A stretch of 7,179 nucleotides of DNA, taken from positions 1 to 7,179 of the forward strand of contig CANIZU010000091.1 of assembly GCA_947472115.1 (NCBI GenBank), in the 5' to 3' direction. Position numbers and translations under genes: made by a program. Every line of letters starts with the position of its first letter. Position 1 is the first letter of the stretch. Of this stretch, positions 6,351 through 7,179 are shown one piece after another. The notes under the pieces were generated by a model that saw nothing but the letters and a program-made list of their open reading frames with translations, had not been told where the DNA came from and made no database searches. Origin of the DNA: Flavobacteriales bacterium. GTDB taxonomy: Bacteria > Bacteroidota > Bacteroidia > NS11-12g > UBA955.

Positions 6351-6381
6351 TTGAATAATCCTACAAAATTTTGTATATTCG
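6351..6381 (+). promoter_or_regulatory. Promoter of the small lipoprotein gene
   Basis: TTG (6351-6353), a 20-nt spacer, then TATATTCG (6374-6381) match the Bacteroidota -33/-7 pattern with one mismatch, C in the third-last position. The -7 box ends 5 nt before the ATG at 6387, so the message is predicted to be leaderless or nearly so. The promoter lies downstream of the in-frame ATG at 6336, which supports 6387 as the true start. The spacer contains the 14-bp palindrome at 6362-6375. Confidence 0.5.
6362..6375. promoter_or_regulatory. Perfect 14-bp palindrome in the lipoprotein promoter spacer (operator candidate)
   Basis: TACAAAATTTTGTA is identical to its own reverse complement. It fills the spacer between the -33 and -7 elements and shares two bases (6374-6375) with the -7 box, a position where a bound dimeric repressor would block RNA polymerase. 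As RNA it has no loop, so it is better read as a protein-binding DNA site than as a terminator. No specific regulator is recognised, and AT-rich palindromes can arise by chance. Confidence 0.4.
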
Positions 6382-6386
6382 TAAAT

Positions 6387-6887
6387 ATGAGAAATTTCAA
6401 ACTTGCTTTGGGTTCAATAGGTTTTACAGCCCTTTTGGCGATGTTTTCTATGAGTATCGCAGTGAGCACAAGTTCTTGTGAAAAAGATACCGCGCTTCCT
6501 CCAGTACCTAAAGACAGTGCTGACAATGTCACTTCTGCGCAAAAGGCGTTTGATTTGCTCGTCCTAGGCAAAGATTTCTATATGAAAAAAGGATTGGATT
6601 CTGCCGGGACAGATCTCACAAGTTCCTATGCCGATCAAATCTATGTGTTGAAAAAGGAAACGTATGAGAATGGTCCTCTCACCGTTACGGCCGGTGGAGT
6701 TACCTACAACGGTACTTGGAAAGCGAATTCTGACTACTCTAAGTTGGAGTTGAATGTTACGGGCCGACCTGATTTTGCGTTTTTCAGTATACCTTGGCGC
6801 GTGACAAGTAAAACATTTACGGGTCTCAAAATGGTGCCACAGGCAAGTAATTCCGGCGCAAAAGCAATGGATCTCGAAAAAAAGTAA
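6387..6887 (+). CDS. Small lipoprotein with a lipocalin-like C-terminal half
   Basis: A 166-residue precursor. MRNFKLALGSIGFTALLAMF and the following residues form a signal peptide ending in STSSC, with the lipid-bearing Cys probably at 31. The residue three before the Cys is Thr rather than the usual Leu or Val, so the lipobox is slightly atypical. After the Cys comes EKDT; a Lys then an acidic residue just after the Cys resembles the surface-export signal described for Bacteroidota lipoproteins, so display on the cell surface is possible. The C-terminal half has alternating, beta-rich strands (LTVTAGGVTYNGTWKAN, then SKLELNV, and FFSIPWRV with TFTGLKMV) with Trp at 111 and 137. This resembles lipocalin-like Bacteroidota lipoproteins, but it is a pattern impression rather than a firm family match. 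I preferred ATG 6387 over 6336 because the signal peptide starts there and the promoter lies between the two. It is convergent with the DUF2480 gene, 17 bp apart. Confidence 0.8.
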   Translation: MRNFKLALGSIGFTALLAMFSMSIAVSTSSCEKDTALPPVPKDSADNVTSAQKAFDLLVLGKDFYMKKGLDSAGTDLTSSYADQIYVLKKETYENGPLTVTAGGVTYNGTWKANSDYSKLELNVTGRPDFAFFSIPWRVTSKTFTGLKMVPQASNSGAKAMDLEKK

Positions 6888-6904
6888 GTGCTATTAGGGC
6901 CTGA

Positions 6905-7179
6905 TTAAGCCTTGGATTTAAATACTGGAACCGTTGAACAAGGTTCGCCATACATGATACTTTTTACCATCGGCGTTAATAATCGAGTGATTTCTGAATA
7001 GGCCGCTGCCGTTACAGGTAAATCGCCGCAGCCTTTAATTACGATTTTACCATCTATAAACGGAGTCAAATCCACTTTGTTCAGCGCATTGCGCCATAAA
7101 ACGGCTTCTAGGGCTTGCAAATCGCCAAAGACGACTTCATAGGCAATGTTAGATAGTTTAGCCGTGATAAGCATGTAAG
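6905..7179 (-). CDS. DUF2480 family protein, C-terminal part (5' end beyond the window)
   Basis: The frame is open to the right edge. Its first visible Met (7172-7174) is preceded in frame by a Tyr codon, matching the internal YML segment of the family, so this Met is not the start. About 90 residues remain. The recognisable C-terminal blocks are VVFGDLQALE, IVIKGCGDLPVTAAAY, and LTPMVKSIMYGEPCSTVPVF with a short basic end. The two Cys, in KGCGDLPV and GEPCSTVP, lie in the best conserved blocks. The family has no established biochemical role. I recall it sitting next to SufE and a DUF59 protein at the end of Fe-S assembly (suf) gene clusters in Bacteroidota, so suf genes may lie just right of this window; that is inference. 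No terminator is visible in the 17-bp gap to the lipoprotein gene. Confidence 0.85.
   Translation of the reverse strand, partial: YMLITAKLSNIAYEVVFGDLQALEAVLWRNALNKVDLTPFIDGKIVIKGCGDLPVTAAAYSEITRLLTPMVKSIMYGEPCSTVPVFKSKA

Overview
The window looks like a chromosomal segment of a member of the Bacteroidota. The evidence is a FecA-like TonB-dependent receptor, a DUF2480 C-terminus (a family I know only from this phylum), and promoters of the Bacteroidota type (TTG/TTTG, about 19-20 bp, TAnnTTTG). Start codons also lack Shine-Dalgarno sequences. I cannot place it below phylum from sequence alone. I see no RNA genes, insertion sequences, CRISPR arrays, integrases or phage genes. Gene density is high: the longest gap is 203 bp.

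Layout from left to right. Positions 1-683 (minus) hold the N-terminal third of an outer-membrane TonB-dependent receptor that runs off the left edge, with a well-formed promoter at 711-741. Positions 887-1534 (minus) hold a NodB-type polysaccharide deacetylase. It is divergent from kynurenine 3-monooxygenase (1599-2930, plus), and the two share a 64-bp promoter region. Convergent to kmo is a tightly packed minus-strand trio running from 6272 down to 2959: a secreted M61 metallopeptidase with a PDZ domain, a malate/L-lactate dehydrogenase-family oxidoreductase, and a 77-residue single-membrane-span protein of unknown family. Gaps between them are 4 bp and 1 bp, so they are probably one transcript. 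Divergent from the trio is a small lipoprotein (6387-6887, plus). Its promoter spacer contains a perfect 14-bp palindrome. The window ends with the C-terminus of a DUF2480 protein (6905 to the right edge, minus), whose gene starts outside the window.

The genes do not form one obvious pathway. They read as ordinary housekeeping and envelope functions: ferric-siderophore-type import, glycan deacetylation, tryptophan/kynurenine metabolism, periplasmic proteolysis, 2-hydroxyacid oxidation, and possibly Fe-S assembly if the DUF2480 gene belongs to a suf cluster. I did not find a convincing undescribed system.

The less explained signals are regulatory. Candidate -7 elements lie only 5-6 nt before the start codons of kmo and the lipoprotein gene, suggesting leaderless or nearly leaderless mRNAs. 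There is an operator-like palindrome in the lipoprotein promoter, an 11-bp direct repeat at 20-bp spacing just upstream of the M61 gene, and an unexplained operon joining a peptidase, a dehydrogenase and a small membrane protein. Several starts were moved from upstream GTG or ATG codons to internal ATGs, for the reasons given in each entry.
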